Numbered from the stretch's first letter, positions 9,233-18,689 are shown. The stretch is 64,000 nt of DNA from Candidatus Sulfopaludibacter sp. SbA3 (GCA_945890485.1 CAMDCN010000004.1:1-64000), one strand, 5' to 3'. Numbers and translations: made by a program. The notes: a model not told the origin generated them from the sequence alone.

Positions 9233-10139
9233 TTAACCGGAACTCCATCGCTTGAATTACGCCATCTAACTGCGCGGGCGACCGTAAGCCGACAATAGCT
9301 CCGGTAACCTCCGGCCGACGCAACACCCATGCTAGCGCGACTTCGCCCGGAGCGACACCGTAGCGTTCACCGATTTCTCGCAATTTTTCAACCAGTTCCA
9401 GATTCTTTGTTAAAGCTGGCTCTTGGAATTGCACCCAACGCTTCCGATGATCATCTTCCGGCATCGCGGCAATCCGCTCCCGAGTCATTGCGCCGGTCAA
9501 CATGCCCCTGCCCATAGGGGAATAAACGACCACGCCGGCCCCGATCGCCGCGGCGTGGGGCAGCACCTCATCCTCCACCTCGCGAGTCAACAACGAATAC
9601 GGCGGCTGCAGGGACGTGATGGGAGCAATCGTCTGCGCCCGCTCCATTTGAGCCTTCGAAAAGTTCGAGACGCCGATCCACCGGACTTTGCCTTCGGCCT
9701 GCAACTCAGCCATCGCCGTCCAACCCTCTTCGACATCCTCATCCGGCTCCGGCCAATGCATCTGGTATAGGTCGATCACGTCGACATTCAAGCGCCGGAG
9801 ACTCGCTTCGCACTCAGCACGCACAGAGTCCTTTTTCAAGCGCTTTCCGATGACGCGGTTCTCATCCCAAACCCGGCCGCACTTGGTGAAGACATAGGGC
9901 TTGTGTGCCAAACCCTCGAGCGCCTTCGCGACGACCTCTTCGGAATGGCCGAGGCCGTAGACGGCCGCCGTGTCGACCCAATTCATGCCCGCCTCGACCG
10001 CCGCGCGAATCGCATCGACCGAATCGGTATCATCCTGCGGGCCCCATCCGAAGGCCCATCCGCCTCCGCCAATCGCCCACGCCCCCACACCAAGCGGAGT
10101 AATCTCCAAGTCACTGTTGCCAAGTCGCCGTTTTTGCAT
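9195..10139 (-). CDS. Aldo/keto reductase (Tas-like)
   Basis: A 314-residue NADPH-dependent (alpha/beta)8 reductase. The catalytic tetrad is visible: D56 and Y61 in VDTAAVYGLGHSEE, K86 in VFTKCG and H128 in YQMHWPEP. The start MQKRRLGNSDLEITPLGVGAW is typical for the family and fixes the ATG. It is the first gene of a three-gene minus-strand run (reductase, SulP transporter, carbonic anhydrase) with overlaps of 38 and 10 bases. Only 21 bases separate it from the divergent antiporter gene, so at least one promoter must overlap coding sequence. Substrate is unknown; a metabolic link to bicarbonate uptake is not obvious. Confidence 0.92.
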   Translation of the reverse strand: MQKRRLGNSDLEITPLGVGAWAIGGGGWAFGWGPQDDTDSVDAIRAAVEAGMNWVDTAAVYGLGHSEEVVAKALEGLAHKPYVFTKCGRVWDENRVIGKRLKKDSVRAECEASLRRLNVDVIDLYQMHWPEPDEDVEEGWTAMAELQAEGKVRWIGVSNFSKAQMERAQTIAPITSLQPPYSLLTREVEDEVLPHAAAIGAGVVVYSPMGRGMLTGAMTRERIAAMPEDDHRKRWVQFQEPALTKNLELVEKLREIGERYGVAPGEVALAWVLRRPEVTGAIVGLRSPAQLDGVIQAMEFRLSAGEDDEISFYL

Positions 10140-10160
10140 CGATACTCAGCATAACCGACC

Positions 10161-11690
10161 TTGATCTTCGCCATCCTCCTCGCCTCACTGCTAATCGCCC
10201 TAGCCGCCAAACGGATGGGGCAACCGTATCCAATCGCCTTGGTCATCGGGGGCCTATGTCTGGCGGCCATTCCTGGAGTCCCGGAAGTGACGCTCGATCC
10301 GAACGTCGTCTTCTATGTACTGCTGCCGCCGGTTTTGTTCGAGGCGGCCTACTTCACCTCCTGGCGCGATCTGATGGCTCAGCGTCGGCCCGTGCTGATG
10401 CTGGCCTTCGGGCTTGTCGCAGCCAGTAGCGCTGCGGTCGGTGCAGTCTGCGTCTGGCTCATCCCTGGCATGAACTGGGCGACCGGCATCACGCTGGGCG
10501 CCATCGTCTCGCCGCCCGACGCCGCAGCGGCGACGGCGATTACACGGGGCCTTCGCCTGCCGCGCCGCATCGTACAAATCATCGAAGGCGAGAGCCTCGT
10601 CAACGACGCCTCCGCCCTGACGATCTATCGTTTCGCGGTCGCCGCAATCGTGACAGGCTCATTCCTGTGGTCCCAGGCGACGATCGCCTTCCTTTGGATT
10701 GCCCTCGGCGGAACGGCGATCGGCATTGCCATCGGATACGCGTATGTCTGGCTCTTCCCGAAGATCAAGGACGTCGAAGTAGAGATCCTGTCCACTTTCG
10801 CGCTCGCGTACGGCTCCTACATCGCGGCGGAGCAGGTACACGCCTCCGGTGTCTTGGCGTGTGTAGCCGCAGGCTTAATCCTGGGACGCTCCAGTTCGAA
10901 CCTGTTTACCGCGACCGGCCGGATCCGGGGCGCGGCCGTCTGGTCGACCGCGATATTTCTGTGCAATGTCGTGATCTTCGCGCTCATCGGCTTGCAACTC
11001 CGCGCAGTGCTTCGCGACGTGAGCGGCTATCCGCCGGAGATGCTCTTGGGATGGTGTGCGGCGGTGACCGCAACGGTGATCTTGGTGCGGATCGCCTGGG
11101 TCTACGTGGTGTCGCCTTGCCGGACGGGGCTTTTTGTCGTCGCGTGGACAGGGTTGCGGGGCGTCGTGTCGCTGGCAGCCGCGTTGGCGCTGCCCACGGA
11201 GACTGAGTCTGGGCTTCCCTTCCCGTACCGGAGCTTGGTGCTCTTGCTCACGTTTGCCGTGATCCTGGTCACCCTGCTCCTGCAAGGCCTCACTCTTCGT
11301 CCGATCATCCGCCTCCTGCGGCTGCCGGCAGACCGGACCAGTGAAGAGGAGCAGTTGGCGGCACGCCTGCACGCGGCCGAATCGGCGCTGGAACGCCTGT
11401 TGGAGCTCGAAGATACGGCTCCCCGGCACGTGGTTGACCGGGTGAAAGGCTTCTTCGAGGACCGCGTGGCGGATGTGCGGGCGTTGCAAGAGTTGGAGAG
11501 CGGCAGCGAACAGATGGAGCGGCCGGAGGAGTTCCAATCGCTGGCCGAACAGCGGCTGTGGTACGAATTGCTGCGGGCGGAACGGACGGCGATTATCGAA
11601 CTGCGCCGCCAAAAAGTAATCGGCGACGAAGCGCTGCACGAGATCGAAAACGAGATAGACCTGCTCGAGGCAAGACTCTCCCCGCGATAA
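10161..11690 (+). CDS. CPA1-family Na+/H+ antiporter
   Basis: A 509-residue monovalent cation/proton antiporter of the CPA1 (NhaP-like) family with about 12 membrane helices over residues 1-385. The ion-binding elements are present: SPPDAAAATAI with D120 and EGESLVNDASAL with D149. The last 120 residues form a soluble, charged, helical tail (RLHAAESALERLLELED onward), as in several bacterial CPA1 proteins. The start is TTG at 10161; no in-frame ATG gives the first helix. It is divergent from the aldo/keto reductase with a 21-bp gap. Likely role: sodium efflux and pH homeostasis, possibly matching sodium-coupled bicarbonate uptake next door, which is speculation. Confidence 0.9.
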   Translation: MIFAILLASLLIALAAKRMGQPYPIALVIGGLCLAAIPGVPEVTLDPNVVFYVLLPPVLFEAAYFTSWRDLMAQRRPVLMLAFGLVAASSAAVGAVCVWLIPGMNWATGITLGAIVSPPDAAAATAITRGLRLPRRIVQIIEGESLVNDASALTIYRFAVAAIVTGSFLWSQATIAFLWIALGGTAIGIAIGYAYVWLFPKIKDVEVEILSTFALAYGSYIAAEQVHASGVLACVAAGLILGRSSSNLFTATGRIRGAAVWSTAIFLCNVVIFALIGLQLRAVLRDVSGYPPEMLLGWCAAVTATVILVRIAWVYVVSPCRTGLFVVAWTGLRGVVSLAAALALPTETESGLPFPYRSLVLLLTFAVILVTLLLQGLTLRPIIRLLRLPADRTSEEEQLAARLHAAESALERLLELEDTAPRHVVDRVKGFFEDRVADVRALQELESGSEQMERPEEFQSLAEQRLWYELLRAERTAIIELRRQKVIGDEALHEIENEIDLLEARLSPR

Positions 11691-11700
11691 GCTATAGGCC

Positions 11701-13431
11701 ATGCGCCGTTTCCTCTTCCTGGTTATCGCGGGCTCGCTGAGCGCCCAGCAGATTATGTTCCCGCCCGTGCGGGGCACGAAGGAGATGGTCGCCGCGGCGA
11801 ACAATTTTGAAGTGGAGGCCGGCTTCCGGCTGCTTGCGCAAGGCGGCAACGCCGTCGACGCGGGAGTCGCCGGCACGCTCACGGCGGCGGTGACGGAGCA
11901 GGCGCGGTTCGGTCTCGGCGGAGAAATGCCGCTGATCATCACGATGAAGGGTAAACCTCCCATCGTGATCTCCGGCGTCGGCACGGCACCGAAGCTGGCG
12001 ACGGTGGAGTACTACACAAAGCGAAAAGCCGAGCCATGGGAGGACGACGAGCGGAAGGTCCCGATTCCCGGCGAAGGCATCCGGGCAGCCATTCTTCCAG
12101 GCGTGATGGACGGGCTGTTGCTGGCTCTGCAGAAGTACGGAACGAAGTCGTTCGCCGAAGTCGCCCAGCCGGCGATTGAATACGCTGAGGGGTTTCCGAT
12201 TGGCGAAGAATTCTCGACGTTCATCCGGAACGGCGAACGGCTGCTCGTCACCTGGCCTACATCGAAGGCCTTCTTCCTGCCGAACGGCGAGGTACCGGAA
12301 AGCGGGACGATGATGCGATTGCCCGCACTCGCCAAGACACTGCGGGAGTTGGCGGCTGCTGAGAAGAAGCAGCGGGGCAATCGGGCGAAGAAGATCCAGG
12401 CCGTGCGGGACTACTTCTATCGCGGGCCGATCGCGCAGAAGATCGCTAAGTTCTCCGAGGAAAACGGCGGCCTGATTCGCCTCGAAGACATGAAGGGGTT
12501 TGCCGCCGTGGAGGACACGCCACGGACCACCACCTATCGAGGCTACACGATCGTGAAACCCGGTTTCTGGACGCAAGGTCCGGTGATGCTGCAGGCGCTC
12601 AACATTCTCGAGGGCTACGACCTCAAAGCCATGGGCCATAACTCACCGGCACTGCTACACACCGAAATCGAGGCCGTGAAGCTGGCCTTTGCCGATCGCG
12701 ACGCACACTACGGCGACCCGAACTTCTCGAAAATCAACGAAAAGTTGCTGCTGTCGAAGGAGTACGCAGCCGAACGTCGAAAGCTCATCAACCCGGACAA
12801 AGCGGACATGGGATCGCGGCCGGGGCCGGTGGCCACCGAGCACAATAGCGTACAGGACACGACTTGCGTCAACGTGGTTGATCGCTTCGGAAACGCCTAC
12901 AACGCAACCCCCTCCGGCGCTTGGCTGCCAAGCGTGATCGCTGGCGATACGGGCATTCCGCTCTCGGGCCGCTTGCAGAGTTTTGTACTGACCAAGGGCC
13001 ACGCGAATGAGCTCGCGCCGGGCAAACGGCCGCGGGTCACGCTGAGCCCGACCACGGTCTTGAAGCCGGATGGCAGCCTGCACTTTGTGATGTCGACGCC
13101 GGGCGGTGACAATCAAGACCAGGCGATGTTGCAGGTGTTGATCAACATCATCGACTTCGGCATGGGACCGCAACAAGCCGTCGAAGCGCCGCGCTTCCAG
13201 ACCGAGCACTTCTATTCGAGCTTCGCCCATCACGAGTTCGTGCCAGGACGGTTGCGTGTGGAAGGCCGGGTGAGCCGGTCCGTAATCGACGCGCTACGGG
13301 CGAAGGGTCACATGGTGACCCCCTCCGGCGATTGGTCCAATGGCAGCGCTCCGACAGTGATTCTGGTGCGCGACGGGATACTCGATGGCGGAGCCGACCC
13401 GCGGCGTCTACGCTTTATTTTTGGCCGATAG
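11701..13431 (+). CDS. ggt: Gamma-glutamyltransferase precursor
   Basis: A 576-residue exported Ntn-hydrolase that cleaves glutathione and related gamma-glutamyl compounds in the periplasm. A short signal peptide (MRRFLFLVIAGSLSAQ) opens the protein. The autoprocessing site and nucleophile are in DTTCVNVVD, with T387 as the expected catalytic threonine. GNAYNATPSGAW follows, and MSTPGGDNQDQAMLQVLINIIDFGM near residue 465 is the glycine-rich oxyanion loop. The usual TTH reads TTC here, an uncommon residue after the two threonines. The final 17 bases overlap the convergent SahR-like gene. The ATG is ten bases after the antiporter stop, so both may be one transcript. Confidence 0.93.
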   Translation: MRRFLFLVIAGSLSAQQIMFPPVRGTKEMVAAANNFEVEAGFRLLAQGGNAVDAGVAGTLTAAVTEQARFGLGGEMPLIITMKGKPPIVISGVGTAPKLATVEYYTKRKAEPWEDDERKVPIPGEGIRAAILPGVMDGLLLALQKYGTKSFAEVAQPAIEYAEGFPIGEEFSTFIRNGERLLVTWPTSKAFFLPNGEVPESGTMMRLPALAKTLRELAAAEKKQRGNRAKKIQAVRDYFYRGPIAQKIAKFSEENGGLIRLEDMKGFAAVEDTPRTTTYRGYTIVKPGFWTQGPVMLQALNILEGYDLKAMGHNSPALLHTEIEAVKLAFADRDAHYGDPNFSKINEKLLLSKEYAAERRKLINPDKADMGSRPGPVATEHNSVQDTTCVNVVDRFGNAYNATPSGAWLPSVIAGDTGIPLSGRLQSFVLTKGHANELAPGKRPRVTLSPTTVLKPDGSLHFVMSTPGGDNQDQAMLQVLINIIDFGMGPQQAVEAPRFQTEHFYSSFAHHEFVPGRLRVEGRVSRSVIDALRAKGHMVTPSGDWSNGSAPTVILVRDGILDGGADPRRLRFIFGR

Positions 13432-14329
13432 CGAGAACGGTTTCAAAGTGGGGCGCTTCCTCTTCCCGATGAACCACACTAAGTTCGGGGTGGCGGAAGT
13501 GCGCCTTCTTCAGGAAGGCGAGAAGCTCCACCTCGCTGAAGCCCAGCCAAATATCCGCGTAGAGTTCGCGGGCCTGTTCGAAGGTGTGGCGCTGGAGATC
13601 GAGGATCACAACGCGCCCTCCGGGCTTGAGGATTCGCGCCGCCTCCGCAACGGCTCCCTGCGGGTGCAGGGCGTGGTGGAGGCTTTGACTGAAGAGGGCG
13701 AGGTCAACCGAGGCCGTTTCGAGGGGTAACTCTTCGAGGTCGCCGACGCGGTACTCGATGTTGGCAACTCCAGCTTTGCGTGCGGCTTCCCGGCCATAGT
13801 CGACCATCTTCTCGGAGTTGTCGACGGCGATGACCCGTTCCGCGCGCTGGGCCAAGAGGAGGGAGAGGGTTCCTTCGCCTGCACCGATGTCGGCGATCAC
13901 CATCGGCGGGAGGAGCTTCAGCAGCATCTCCGCTACGCCCTTCCAACTGCGGCCAGGGACGTAGTGGCGGCCGAACCGACCGGCGAGTTCGTCAAAGTAA
14001 GCGCGCATCTTGTCCTTGCGCTTGGTCAAGATCAGGCGAAGGGCGTCGTCGTCAGTCGTAGTCTCGGGCAGTTCGTGGGCGCTTTGGCGGAGGATCTCCA
14101 CCACGGTGGCATCGCCGGTGAAGCGGTAGAGGCTTTTCTGGCCGACCTTGCGCACCTCAACCAGTTCGGCCTGTTTGAGCTGCGAGAGGGCCATGGAGAT
14201 GCGGCTTTGGCCCATGCCAAGGATCTCCTGCAGTTCCGCCACGCTGAGCTCTTCGCGGGTCAAGAGGCGGAGCATGCGGAGGCGGGACTCATCGCCGAGC
14301 AGGCGGAGGGACCGGAGGAGGTTGGCCAT
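13415..14329 (-). CDS. ArsR-type regulator fused to a SAM methyltransferase domain (SahR-like)
   Basis: A 304-residue two-domain protein. Residues 1-95 form an ArsR-like winged helix (LRSLRLLGDESRLRMLRLL, then LSVAELQEILGMGQSRISMALSQL). Residues about 130-304 form a class I methyltransferase fold with VIADIGAGEGTLSLLLAQRA, VIAVDNSEKMV and HALHPQGAVAEAARILKPGG. This architecture matches SahR, described in Proteobacteria as a repressor of S-adenosylmethionine recycling genes that senses S-adenosylhomocysteine. It is divergent from ahcY across 56 bp containing a perfect 26-bp palindrome, which supports the SahR reading. No metal-binding cysteine motif of arsenic sensors is present. The 3' end overlaps ggt by 17 bases. 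Confidence 0.85.
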   Translation of the reverse strand: MANLLRSLRLLGDESRLRMLRLLTREELSVAELQEILGMGQSRISMALSQLKQAELVEVRKVGQKSLYRFTGDATVVEILRQSAHELPETTTDDDALRLILTKRKDKMRAYFDELAGRFGRHYVPGRSWKGVAEMLLKLLPPMVIADIGAGEGTLSLLLAQRAERVIAVDNSEKMVDYGREAARKAGVANIEYRVGDLEELPLETASVDLALFSQSLHHALHPQGAVAEAARILKPGGRVVILDLQRHTFEQARELYADIWLGFSEVELLAFLKKAHFRHPELSVVHREEEAPHFETVLAIGQK

Positions 14330-14342
14330 TGATTTTACATTC

Positions 14343-14368
14343 TATCAAGGAATCATGATTCCTTGATA
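14343..14368. promoter_or_regulatory. Perfect 26-bp palindrome, likely SahR operator
   Basis: Half-site TATCAAGGAATCA is followed directly by its exact reverse complement, giving 26 bp of perfect two-fold symmetry centred between 14355 and 14356. It sits midway between the divergent starts of the SahR-like regulator (14329) and ahcY (14386). An extended -10-like TGCTATCCT lies at 14371-14379, six bases before the ahcY ATG, so bound regulator would block RNA polymerase. The symmetry is seen directly; operator function is inferred from position and the dimeric ArsR fold. Confidence 0.8.
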
Positions 14369-14385
14369 TCTGCTATCCTTCTTTC

Positions 14386-15804
14386 ATGACCACTACGGTA
14401 GCCACCGAATATAAAGTTGCTGACATCGGCCTCGCCGATTGGGGCCGGAAAGAGATCAACATTGCCGAGCATGAGATGCCCGGTCTGATGGCCATCCGCC
14501 GGAAGAACGCGGCGTCGAAGCCGTTGGCCGGCGTTCGCATTACCGGTTCGCTCCACATGACGATTCAGACCGCCGTCCTGATTGAGACGATGGTCGACCT
14601 GGGCGCTGACGTGCGCTGGGCGAGCTGCAACATCTTCTCGACGCAGGACCATGCCGCGGCCGCGATTGCCGCCGCCGGCGTTCCGGTGTTCGCTTGGAAG
14701 GGTGAGACTCTCGAAGAGTATTGGGATTGCACCTTGAAGGCCGTGATCCATGGCGACGGCTTGGGCCCGCAGCTAGTGATCGACGACGGCGGCGACGTGA
14801 CGCTGCTGATCCACAAGGGCTATGAGCTCGAGAACGGTTCAGATTGGGTGAACACGGCGTCGGGTTCGCACGAAGAGCAGGTGATCAAAGACCTGTTGAA
14901 GAAGGTCGCGGAGGAGACGCCGGGGATCTGGACGAAGATCGTCGCTGAGTGGAAGGGCGTTTCCGAGGAGACGACCACGGGTGTCCATCGCTTGTACAAG
15001 ATGCAGCAGGACGGCAAGCTGCTCGTGCCGGCGATCAATGTGAACGACTCGGTAACGAAGTCGAAGTTCGATAACCTGTACGGCTGCCGCGAGTCTCTGG
15101 CGGACGGCATCAAGCGGGCGACCGACGTGATGCTCGCCGGGAAAGTGGCCGTTGTGTGCGGCTATGGCGACGTCGGCAAGGGTTCGGCGGGTTCGCTGCG
15201 TGGTCTGGGCGCTCGGGTGATCATCACCGAGATTGATCCGATCAATGCGTTGCAGGCCGCGATGGAAGGCTACCAGGTGACGACGATCGAGGACACCCTC
15301 GGCACCGCCGACATCTATGTGACGACCACCGGCAATGTCGACATCATCACCGTCGAAATGATGGAGAAGATGAAGGACCAGGCGATCGTTTGCAACATTG
15401 GCCACTTCGACAACGAGATTCAGATCGATAAGCTGAATGGTCGGACGGACGTGAAGAAGCTGAACATCAAGCCGCAGGTGGACCAGTACACGTTCCCGGC
15501 CGGGAACAGCATCTTCATGTTGGCCGAAGGCCGCCTGGTGAACCTGGGTTGCGCGACGGGCCACCCAAGCTTTGTGATGTCGAATTCGTTTGCGAACCAG
15601 ACGCTGGCGCAGATGGATCTGTGGCGGAACAAGGACGTTTACAAAGTCGGTGTTTACACGCTGCCGAAGAAGCTGGACGAAGAAGTGGCGCGGCTGCACT
15701 TGGAGAAGATCGGCGTGAAGTTGACGACGCTGACTCCGGCGCAGGCGGAGTACATCGGCGTGCCGGTGGAAGGGCCGTACAAGCCGGATCATTATCGCTA
15801 CTAA
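14386..15804 (+). CDS. ahcY: S-adenosylhomocysteine hydrolase
   Basis: A 472-residue cytosolic enzyme that hydrolyses S-adenosylhomocysteine to adenosine and homocysteine using bound NAD, thus clearing the product of methylation reactions. Diagnostic segments: [33 protein letters not shown], the NAD-binding [26 protein letters not shown], and the C-terminal KPDHYRY whose Lys and Tyr reach into the neighbouring subunit. Length is normal. No Shine-Dalgarno sequence precedes the ATG; a -10-like TATCCT ends six bases upstream, so the mRNA may be leaderless. Control by the divergent SahR-like protein is likely. A strong terminator follows at 15831. Confidence 0.97.
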   Translation: MTTTVATEYKVADIGLADWGRKEINIAEHEMPGLMAIRRKNAASKPLAGVRITGSLHMTIQTAVLIETMVDLGADVRWASCNIFSTQDHAAAAIAAAGVPVFAWKGETLEEYWDCTLKAVIHGDGLGPQLVIDDGGDVTLLIHKGYELENGSDWVNTASGSHEEQVIKDLLKKVAEETPGIWTKIVAEWKGVSEETTTGVHRLYKMQQDGKLLVPAINVNDSVTKSKFDNLYGCRESLADGIKRATDVMLAGKVAVVCGYGDVGKGSAGSLRGLGARVIITEIDPINALQAAMEGYQVTTIEDTLGTADIYVTTTGNVDIITVEMMEKMKDQAIVCNIGHFDNEIQIDKLNGRTDVKKLNIKPQVDQYTFPAGNSIFMLAEGRLVNLGCATGHPSFVMSNSFANQTLAQMDLWRNKDVYKVGVYTLPKKLDEEVARLHLEKIGVKLTTLTPAQAEYIGVPVEGPYKPDHYRY

Positions 15805-15830
15805 GTTTCCGGTTGCTTGTGGAGACTGCC

Positions 15831-15864
15831 TGGCCGGACCCTGCGGGGTCCGGCCTTTTTGTTT
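15831..15864 (+). terminator. Rho-independent terminator after ahcY
   Basis: A 10-bp perfect GC-rich stem, GGCCGGACCC (15832-15841) with GGGTCCGGCC (15846-15855), closes a TGCG tetraloop and is followed by TTTTTGTTT. It lies 27 bases after the ahcY stop and isolates ahcY from the next gene. Confidence 0.9.
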
Positions 15865-15883
15865 CGGTTTAGTAACATGGGTC

Positions 15884-17755
15884 ATGCGTCTTGCCGCCTG
15901 CCTCGCCCTTACGCTGTCCCTGGCCGCCGCCCCTCCGAAACTGAAGCCCGTGTCGGAGCAATATACGAAGTTCGAATACCGGATCCCAATGCGCGATGGC
16001 GTGAAGCTGTTCACCGCCGTCTATGTCCCCAAGGATGCGGGGCCGGAGAAGAAGTACCCGGTCTTGTTCCTGCGTACACCCTACGCGGTTCGCCCCTACG
16101 GCGCCGATCAGTATCGGGAGACGTTAGGACCTTCCGAATGGACCCAAGAAAAGGGCTACATCTTCGTCTATCAAGACGTGCGGGGCCGGTTCATGTCCGA
16201 GGGCGAGTTCGAGCAGGTTCGGCCGCATAATCCGGCCAAGACCGGGAAGCAGATTGATGAGTCCTCTGACACTTTTGACTCGATTGAATGGCTTCTGAAG
16301 AATATCGGCAACCACAATGGCAATGTCGGGATGTGGGGGATTTCGTACCCCGGGTTCTACACGACGATGGGCATGGTGGACGCGCATCCGGCCTTGAAGG
16401 CCGTCTCCCCACAGGCTCCCGTCGGGGACTGGTTCATCGGAGATGACTGGCGGCACAACGGCGCCTTCTACTTGGCTCACGCCGCTCGCTGGATGTACAT
16501 GAACTCTCGGGAGGGGGCCAATGATCCCAAGGTGCCGCGGACGAATCCGGAGTATGAATCGCCGGACGGGTACAACCTGTTTCTCGGAATGGGCACGCTT
16601 GAGGAGATCAATGAGCGACTGCTGAAGAACAAGGTTCCCTATTGGAAGGACCTGATGGACCATTCCAACTACGATGCGTTCTGGCAGGCGCGGGACGTGC
16701 GGCCTTATTTGAAGAATGTCCGGCCGGCGGTGCTGACGGTGGGGGGATGGTTCGACGCGGAAGACCTGTTTGGGACATTGGAGACGTACAAACGCAATGA
16801 AAAGCAGAGCCCGAACGGGGTGAATCTGCTGGTGATGGGGCCTTGGTCGCACGGGCAATGGGCCTCCGGGAAAGCCGAGAGGCTGGGCGATGTCCCGTTC
16901 AACCAGCCGACCGGTGAGTATTACCGGGAGCGGATTGAGCTGCCGTTTTTCGAGAAGTATTTGCGCGGCGAAGGGAAGACGGAGCTGGCTGAGGCGCATG
17001 TCTTCGAGACCGGGGCGAACCAGTGGCGGACGTTCGACGCGTGGCCGCCGAAGCAGGCCGTAGAAAAGACGTTTCACCTCTCGCACGATGGCCGATTGGC
17101 GGGGAATCCGCCCTCGCGGGGCGGATACGAGGAGTACGTTTCGGACCCGGCGCGGCCGGTTCCTTTTGTCGGCTACATCGCGAACACGATGACGGTGGAG
17201 CACATGTTGGACGATCAACGGTTTGCGGCGACGCGGCCGGACGTCCTGGTGTTTCAGACCGAGCCGCTCGAAGAAGACCTGACGCTGGCGGGGCCACTGG
17301 AGGCCATGCTGCATATTTCGTCGACGGGGACCGACGCGGACTTCGTGGTGAAGCTCATTGATGTGTATCCGAACGATTTTCCGAATCCGGACCCGAACCC
17401 GAAAGGCCTGAAGATGGGCGGATTTCAGCAGTTAGTGCGTGGCGAGCCGTTCCGCGCGAAGTTCCGGAAGAGCTTCGAGAAGCCGGAGCCACTGGTGGCG
17501 GGACAGGTGGAGAAGATCGCTTATGCTCTGCCGGATGTGTTCCATACATTCCGGCGTGGGCATCGGATGATGGTGCAGGTGCAGAGCAGTTGGTTCCCGC
17601 TCGTCGACCGGAATCCGCAGAAGTTCATGGACATTCCGAAGGCGAAACGAACCGATTTTGTTAAAGCGACGCAGCGGGTCTACTTGGGGCCAGTGGCCGG
17701 AAGTTCGCTGAAGGTGCGGGTGCTTTCGGCGCGACCGGAGGCCATGCTGCGGTAG
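15884..17755 (+). CDS. Secreted CocE/NonD-family hydrolase
   Basis: A 623-residue hydrolase of the X-Pro dipeptidyl-peptidase S15/CocE family, which includes acyl esterases, peptidases and glutaryl-7-ACA acylase. The signal peptide MRLAACLALTLSLAAA points to the periplasm. The N-terminal alpha/beta domain starts with RIPMRDGVKLFTAVYVPKD and contains the nucleophile motif GMWGISYPGFYT (Ser near residue 151). A C-terminal jelly-roll (about 420-615) shows LAGPLEAMLHISSTGTDADFVVKLIDVYP and HRMMVQVQSSWFP. The last 76 bases overlap the convergent Gfo/Idh/MocA gene. The ahcY terminator precedes it, so it needs its own promoter. Substrate cannot be predicted. Confidence 0.9.
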   Translation: MRLAACLALTLSLAAAPPKLKPVSEQYTKFEYRIPMRDGVKLFTAVYVPKDAGPEKKYPVLFLRTPYAVRPYGADQYRETLGPSEWTQEKGYIFVYQDVRGRFMSEGEFEQVRPHNPAKTGKQIDESSDTFDSIEWLLKNIGNHNGNVGMWGISYPGFYTTMGMVDAHPALKAVSPQAPVGDWFIGDDWRHNGAFYLAHAARWMYMNSREGANDPKVPRTNPEYESPDGYNLFLGMGTLEEINERLLKNKVPYWKDLMDHSNYDAFWQARDVRPYLKNVRPAVLTVGGWFDAEDLFGTLETYKRNEKQSPNGVNLLVMGPWSHGQWASGKAERLGDVPFNQPTGEYYRERIELPFFEKYLRGEGKTELAEAHVFETGANQWRTFDAWPPKQAVEKTFHLSHDGRLAGNPPSRGGYEEYVSDPARPVPFVGYIANTMTVEHMLDDQRFAATRPDVLVFQTEPLEEDLTLAGPLEAMLHISSTGTDADFVVKLIDVYPNDFPNPDPNPKGLKMGGFQQLVRGEPFRAKFRKSFEKPEPLVAGQVEKIAYALPDVFHTFRRGHRMMVQVQSSWFPLVDRNPQKFMDIPKAKRTDFVKATQRVYLGPVAGSSLKVRVLSARPEAMLR

Positions 17756-18684
17756 CCAGCTTCGACGCAGGCGACGGTGCGGAGATAGTCGCGGCCGGTG
17801 GATTCCCATTCCCGCTGGCCGCGGAGTTGATCGACGAAATGGCGGCAGACGGCGCGGACGCTGTCGCCGCGGTAGCCTTGGCCGACGGTGTTTTGCCAGA
17901 CGGATTTGCGCTCGCGGCCGTTCCAGAGCCAGACATCACCGGCGGCGTCGACTTGCAGCGAAGCGCCGATACCATCGACGGTGAAGTCGCCGAGGGGAGG
18001 CGAGTCCGGGCGGAGATCAAGGAAGCGGTGGCCGTCGAGGATGCCGTTAAGCCCCTGCGCGTGATTGGTTAGCAGGAGGACCTGATCTTCGCCTTGGATC
18101 AGAGGATTGACCCGGCGAGAGCGGGCGTAGACCTCTTCGATTTCGCCGAAGAGGAAGCGGGCGGTGTCGAGATGGTGGACTAGCGTCTCGTAGAGCAGCA
18201 GGCGTGGGTAGGTGCGGAAGTAGGGCTGGGCGGGATAGGCGTCGGGGCCGTCGCCGTCGAGTTTGCGGGTGCGGAAGGTGTAAGTGACTGGGGGGCCGAT
18301 GAGGCCTTTCTGCAACTCGGCTTGGACGACGCGGTACCAGGGCTGCCAGCGCCAGTTCTCATGGATCACGAGCGGGACGTTGGCGGCTTCGGCGAGTTCC
18401 ACCATGGCGACGGCGTCCTGCCAGGCCGGGGACATCGGCTTCTGGCAGATGACGGGGATGCCGCGTTCGACCGCAGTGCGCACCATGTCGAGGTGAAGTT
18501 CAGGGCGGGTGGTGATGTCGAGGAAGTCCGGTTGGAGTTCGTCAAGCATCTGGTCGAGGCGCTCATAGGTCGCTTTGGTGGGGTCGGCGTCACAGGTGCC
18601 GACGATGGTGACATCGTCCATTCGCCGCCAAGCTTCGAGATGGATCTGACCGAAGAAACCGCAACCGACTAAGCATCCGCGCAT
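17680..18684 (-). CDS. Gfo/Idh/MocA-family oxidoreductase
   Basis: A 334-residue NAD(P)-dependent oxidoreductase without signal peptide. The Rossmann start is MRGCLVGCGFFGQIHLEAW, followed by the family motif variant VICQKPMSPAW (usual EKP; here QKP keeps the lysine). The C-terminal substrate domain contains HENWRWQPWYR and the conserved ETLVHHLDTARFLFG. Such enzymes oxidise or reduce sugars, inositols and their derivatives. Its 3' end overlaps the CocE gene by 76 bases. It begins six bases after the thioesterase gene, so the minus-strand run thioesterase then oxidoreductase is probably one transcript. It is one of four members of this family in the window. Confidence 0.88.
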   Translation of the reverse strand: MRGCLVGCGFFGQIHLEAWRRMDDVTIVGTCDADPTKATYERLDQMLDELQPDFLDITTRPELHLDMVRTAVERGIPVICQKPMSPAWQDAVAMVELAEAANVPLVIHENWRWQPWYRVVQAELQKGLIGPPVTYTFRTRKLDGDGPDAYPAQPYFRTYPRLLLYETLVHHLDTARFLFGEIEEVYARSRRVNPLIQGEDQVLLLTNHAQGLNGILDGHRFLDLRPDSPPLGDFTVDGIGASLQVDAAGDVWLWNGRERKSVWQNTVGQGYRGDSVRAVCRHFVDQLRGQREWESTGRDYLRTVACVEAGYRSMASGRAESTRTFSELPATGPK

Positions 18685-18689
18685 TTGGG

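Noticed and set aside
14330-14385. SAH riboswitch upstream of ahcY
   Set aside because: Only 56 bases separate the divergent starts, most of them taken by the palindrome; there is no room for an aptamer.
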